NCBI RefSeq assembly: GCF_014648875.1 | Contig: NZ_BMRY01000002.1 | Location: 806,001 to 870,000, forward strand | Direction of reading: 5' to 3' | DNA: 64,000 nucleotides | DNA from: Streptomyces parvus | GTDB taxonomy: Bacteria; Actinomycetota; Actinomycetes; Streptomycetales; Streptomycetaceae | Shown: positions 60,778-64,000 of the stretch, piece by piece | How positions within the stretch are numbered: the stretch's first letter is position 1 | Layout of the letters: every line of letters begins with the position of its first letter | Notes under the pieces: generated by a model | The model's input: only the letters and a program-made list of their open reading frames with translations | Told to the model about the DNA's origin: nothing | Databases searched by the model: none | Program-made: the position numbers and the translations under genes

Positions 60778-63700
60778 TCAGGGGAGGTGGACGATGCGCT
60801 CGGGCGGGAAGAGGAGGGTGCCGGTGGCGTGGGTGTTGTGGGCCAGGCGGATCGTCAGGTTCTCGCAGGAGGCGAGCGGTGTGAGGTCGTAGGGCACCGG
60901 CACCTCGCCGTAGAGCACCAGCGACTCCAGGGAGGGCAGATCGGCGAGGGGGCTCAGATCACAGGGCGGGTCGTCGACCAGGAGAATGAGGGTCCGCAGT
61001 TCGGCGAGGGGAGCTGTCCACCGCAGGTCCGTACGGGGAATCCGTATGAGGCGCAGGTGCTCCAGACCGTGCAGGGAAGGCATACGGCTGAGCTGGCGGA
61101 GATGACTGGCGCCGTACAGGGCCAACAGCCGCAGACTCCTCCATGCCTCCAGGCCCTCCAGGTTCATGTAGCGGGTCTCCCCCATGAGGTCGAGCCCGGT
61201 AACCTGTGTACAGACGGGGAGTTCGCCGATGCTCTCGACGACGAAGGGGTGGCCGAGAGTCAGGTACCGAAGGTCCGGCAGGTCCGCGAGAGGCCCGGGG
61301 TCGAGCGAGGGATGGAGCTCGACGAGGGAGAGCCACTCCACCCCTGGTCGTGCGAGAGGCTCGATGCTTCGGATCTGCGGGCAGTGGCTCAGCCCGATCT
61401 CCCTCAGCGCCGGCATGGCGGCCAGCGCGTTCACGTCCGCGATCCGGCTGTTGTCGTAGACGAAGACCCGCTCCACAGCGGGCGCGGAGGTCACGGCCGA
61501 CAGATCCTGGTGATCGCCCGACACGTGCACGTTGTGCAGATCCGGAATGAGGTGCAGTGCGGAGAGCTGCGCGGCAGTTCTGACCATCGCGTGTTCTTCC
61601 ACCCAGACGCGACCGGCCATCACCTCCCGGGCGTACACATCCGCGTCGAACTGCTCCCAGGCGGCGGACAGGGCGCTGGCGACCCAGCCCCGCTCGTCGC
61701 CCCGGAACTGCTTCACCAGTTCGTACGCTGACTCGGTGCCCACCGCCGCGGCGGTACGCACCACTGCGGCCGCTTCGGTCTCCGTCAGGTTGTCGATCAT
61801 CGACGACAGCAGCTCCAGAGCCAGGTTGCCCACCTTGGCCAGCTCATCGATGCTCTCCTGCCCGTCCGGCGGCAGCAACCGCTCGGTCCGGGCCTCAACC
61901 TCCGCCCGAATGTTCGGGTTCAGCTCCGGAGCATGCCCCAGACTCCCCGCCGCCAGCAGCACCAGCCGGTGTCCGTGCTCCGGTTCCGCGTCCGCCCGCT
62001 TCAGCAACTCCCGCAACAGCACCGCCCGCTCGTCCGGCCGGGCGTGCCCCACCGCCATCTGGACCACGTCGTCCCACTGGTCCTCGTGCGCGTGGCGGAC
62101 CAGAACGCCGAAGTCACGGGCCTCCACCGCGGCCTTCGCGCCCAGGTAGTCCTGGAAGGTGCGGTGCACGAACCCCACCGCGCCCGCGGCCGGTTCGCGC
62201 AGCAGGCCGCTGCGGTTGAGCAGATGCGCGAAGACCTGTTCGGGGTCGCCCCGGACCTGTGACATGGCCCGCAGCCAGTCCGCGATCAGGGCCACCACCT
62301 CGTCCTGCCCCGCCTCGACCAAGCCGTTACGGATCAGCCAGTACGCCAACCGCTGGAGCAGCGCCGTCTGCTCCTCGCGGGTCAGGTCGACGCCCTCAAC
62401 CCCGACGATCTCGCGCTCCGTATCGCGCCGGACCAGCAGCATGTCGAGCGCCGCGTCGTACAGCTCCTTGCGCGCCCGGGGCAACTGCATCCGGCGGTCC
62501 CGGTTCAGCGCGCAGAGCAGCGCGCACATCAGCGGGTTCGTCGCGAGCAGCCCCAGGTCCCGGCGGGTGCCGACGGCCCGGCGCAGGGCGTTCTCGTACC
62601 GGTCCAGCTCGGCGTGCTCCTCCTCCGACCGGCACTCCGACTTCGCCGCGCGGTGCCAGTGGCCGATGAAGGCGCGGACGTCCTCCTGACGCATCGCCAG
62701 CAGCGTGTGCGGCTCGAAGCCGGAGCCCGACAGCCAGGTCCCGGGGACGGCGGAGGGGCGGGTCGTCACCACGTACTTGGCTCGGGGATACGCGATGATC
62801 AGGTCCTTCAGCCAGCGCTCCGTGCGCTTGCGCAGCCGGTCCGGCACCTCGTCGACCCCGTCCACCAGGACCAGCGCCCGGCCCTGCTGCAACAGCCGGT
62901 CCGCCCACCCGGCCGGGGCCGAGCCGTGCAGCGGGACACCGGCCGCGCGCAGGAAGTCCGCCGGGGCGGGCAGCGACTCCTGGGCCGTGAAGGCACGCAG
63001 TCGCAGCACGAAGGGGACGCACCGGTTCCAGCCGGTCAGCTCGTCCCCGAACGACTGCCGGGCCGCGTTCAGCGCCAGCCACTGCACCAGCGTGCTCTTC
63101 CCGGAACCGGCCGGACCGCGCAGCAGCAGTCGCTCGTGTTCGCCGAGGGCCTGCTCGATCCGGATCGTGGTCCGGACCGGATGGTCGAGGCCGTAGCGAT
63201 CGGCCTCGTACTCCCCACTGACCTCAAGACCGATGTACGCCGTCTCCAGCGGCCACCCGCCCGCCGACCGCCCCAGCGTCAGCCCGAACAGCTCCACCCG
63301 GGCGTTGGCGTTCGCGATGAACTCCGCGTACCGCCCCTCGAACTCCAGGTCCGCCGCGTCCGGGCGCGGCCCCACCCGGTCCCGTACCTCCTCCACCAGC
63401 TCCCGCGTCCGCCCCGCCGCACGGACCTGCTCCACCGCCGCCCGCGCCGCGAACGACGGGTGGGCGGTCAGCTGCTCCACCAGATGCGCGCAGCAGCGGC
63501 CGAGGAGGTCCTCGTACAGATCGAGGGACCGGGCCGAGAGCCCGGCTGCGGGCGCCGACAGCTCCGCCCGTAGTCGCTCCGGAGCCAGCTCCAGCGCGAA
63601 CAGCCGGTCGGTGTCCGGGACGCCGGCCGCGAACGTGTCCTGCACGGAGATGAGCGCGGCCAGCCGCTCGTGCTCGGGCAGGTCCGCGTACGACTCCGAC

Positions 63701-63870
63701 ACGCGGCCCGCGAGCACCTTCGCGAGCCGGTCCGGCTTCGGCGGGCGGGGGAGCGGACGGATCGGGTCCGGGACCAGGCCCGCGCCCGGCCGAGGGGTCA
63801 GCAGCGCCTTGGCCGCCGCGCCGACCACCGTCGTTGCCAGCCGTAACAGCGCAACCTCCGTACCGGACAC
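60778..63870 (-). CDS. NACHT NTPase with C-terminal leucine-rich-like repeats (bacterial NLR-like)
   Basis: 1030 residues. N-terminal helical region (about 1-235) of unknown effector type; NACHT module with Walker A GPAGSGKST at 252-260, Walker B ALVLVDGVDEV at 332-342, TTRPS at 369-373 and the conserved HRTFQDYLGAKA at 569-580; helical superstructure to about 765; then about nine leucine-rich-like units (770-1010). GTG start at 63870 follows GGAGGA. Architecture parallels animal NLRs and phage-defence bNACHT proteins. No effector gene, integrase or toxin is adjacent inside the window. Confidence 0.9.
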   Translation of the reverse strand: MSGTEVALLRLATTVVGAAAKALLTPRPGAGLVPDPIRPLPRPPKPDRLAKVLAGRVSESYADLPEHERLAALISVQDTFAAGVPDTDRLFALELAPERLRAELSAPAAGLSARSLDLYEDLLGRCCAHLVEQLTAHPSFAARAAVEQVRAAGRTRELVEEVRDRVGPRPDAADLEFEGRYAEFIANANARVELFGLTLGRSAGGWPLETAYIGLEVSGEYEADRYGLDHPVRTTIRIEQALGEHERLLLRGPAGSGKSTLVQWLALNAARQSFGDELTGWNRCVPFVLRLRAFTAQESLPAPADFLRAAGVPLHGSAPAGWADRLLQQGRALVLVDGVDEVPDRLRKRTERWLKDLIIAYPRAKYVVTTRPSAVPGTWLSGSGFEPHTLLAMRQEDVRAFIGHWHRAAKSECRSEEEHAELDRYENALRRAVGTRRDLGLLATNPLMCALLCALNRDRRMQLPRARKELYDAALDMLLVRRDTEREIVGVEGVDLTREEQTALLQRLAYWLIRNGLVEAGQDEVVALIADWLRAMSQVRGDPEQVFAHLLNRSGLLREPAAGAVGFVHRTFQDYLGAKAAVEARDFGVLVRHAHEDQWDDVVQMAVGHARPDERAVLLRELLKRADAEPEHGHRLVLLAAGSLGHAPELNPNIRAEVEARTERLLPPDGQESIDELAKVGNLALELLSSMIDNLTETEAAAVVRTAAAVGTESAYELVKQFRGDERGWVASALSAAWEQFDADVYAREVMAGRVWVEEHAMVRTAAQLSALHLIPDLHNVHVSGDHQDLSAVTSAPAVERVFVYDNSRIADVNALAAMPALREIGLSHCPQIRSIEPLARPGVEWLSLVELHPSLDPGPLADLPDLRYLTLGHPFVVESIGELPVCTQVTGLDLMGETRYMNLEGLEAWRSLRLLALYGASHLRQLSRMPSLHGLEHLRLIRIPRTDLRWTAPLAELRTLILLVDDPPCDLSPLADLPSLESLVLYGEVPVPYDLTPLASCENLTIRLAHNTHATGTLLFPPERIVHLP

Positions 63871-63943
63871 GCGCGTTCCTCCCCCTCGGCGACCCGTGTC
63901 CGCAGATCCTACGACGCCGACTCTTGGCAGAAGGAGCCAAAGA

Positions 63944-63956
63944 CTGCTGACAGCAG
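63944..63956. promoter_or_regulatory. Palindrome upstream of the NACHT gene
   Basis: CTGCTG-A-CAGCAG is a perfect dyad, 73 bases upstream of the NACHT start. It could be an operator. Confidence 0.45.
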
Positions 63957-64000
63957 GTCTCGCATACTTGTGGGTAACAACCTCTAGCCCTCACCGACCG

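Noticed and set aside
60778..63870. NACHT gene as part of a mobile defence island
   Set aside because: No integrase, transposase, tRNA end or attachment repeat is seen inside the window; the right flank is outside it.

Overview
The window is very GC-rich, with strong third-position G/C bias, few and short intergenic gaps, many GTG starts, ectoine genes, mycothiol-type enzymes, an LAETG sortase substrate and a Gbn-like nucleoid protein. This is what a Streptomyces (Actinomycetota) chromosome core looks like. From memory, gene order parallels the S. coelicolor SCO18xx-SCO19xx region; that synteny was not checked. No tRNA, rRNA, IS element, integrase or CRISPR array was seen.

Layout. 1-6 kb: DUF4232 lipoprotein (5' end outside the window), metallophosphoesterase, a monooxygenase-fold protein behind a SoxR box, a conserved hypothetical, a small tudor-like protein, a double TerD protein. 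6-9.3 kb: uronate dehydrogenase, KdgD and a TIM-barrel-like protein. 9.3-16.4 kb: MFS transporter and alpha/beta-hydrolase behind an iron-box-like site, a class B penicillin-binding protein, and a membrane protein-histidine kinase-response regulator operon. 16.4-20 kb: GNAT, IclR regulator, alpha-ketoglutarate semialdehyde dehydrogenase, DUF1349 protein; operator-like sequences shared with the 7 kb region suggest one uronate-oxidation regulon. 20-25 kb: VOC proteins, DsbA-like protein, class V aminotransferase, MarR with divergent old yellow enzyme. 25-29 kb: ectABCD for ectoine and 5-hydroxyectoine. 29-32.6 kb: second class V aminotransferase, amidohydrolase, sortase substrate. 32.7-42.4 kb: cobalamin genes (CobE-CobC fusion, cobB, cobO, ChlI/ChlD-type chelatase, cobQ, cobD) mostly under a B12 riboswitch, with a ZIP transporter inside. 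42.5-44 kb: PiT phosphate transporter with PHO box and a small membrane partner. 44-51 kb: aldolase, hydrolase, a paralogue of the 2.4 kb hypothetical, VOC protein, YpfJ-like zinc protease, ABC-F ATPase behind a leaderless 7-residue ORF. 51-56 kb: gbn, enoyl-CoA hydratase, an Asp23/AmaP envelope operon. 56-61 kb: SDR, GH15, SURF1, LIM-like protein, exonuclease-BRCT protein. 60.8-63.9 kb: a 1030-residue NACHT NTPase with leucine-rich-like repeats, i.e. a bacterial NLR-like protein and the best candidate for an immune system here.

Main themes: stress and osmolyte physiology (SoxR box, ectoine, Asp23/AmaP, TerD), metal and cofactor supply (B12, ZIP, iron box, PHO box), uronic-acid catabolism, and several leaderless transcripts, two of which begin with a tiny upstream ORF.
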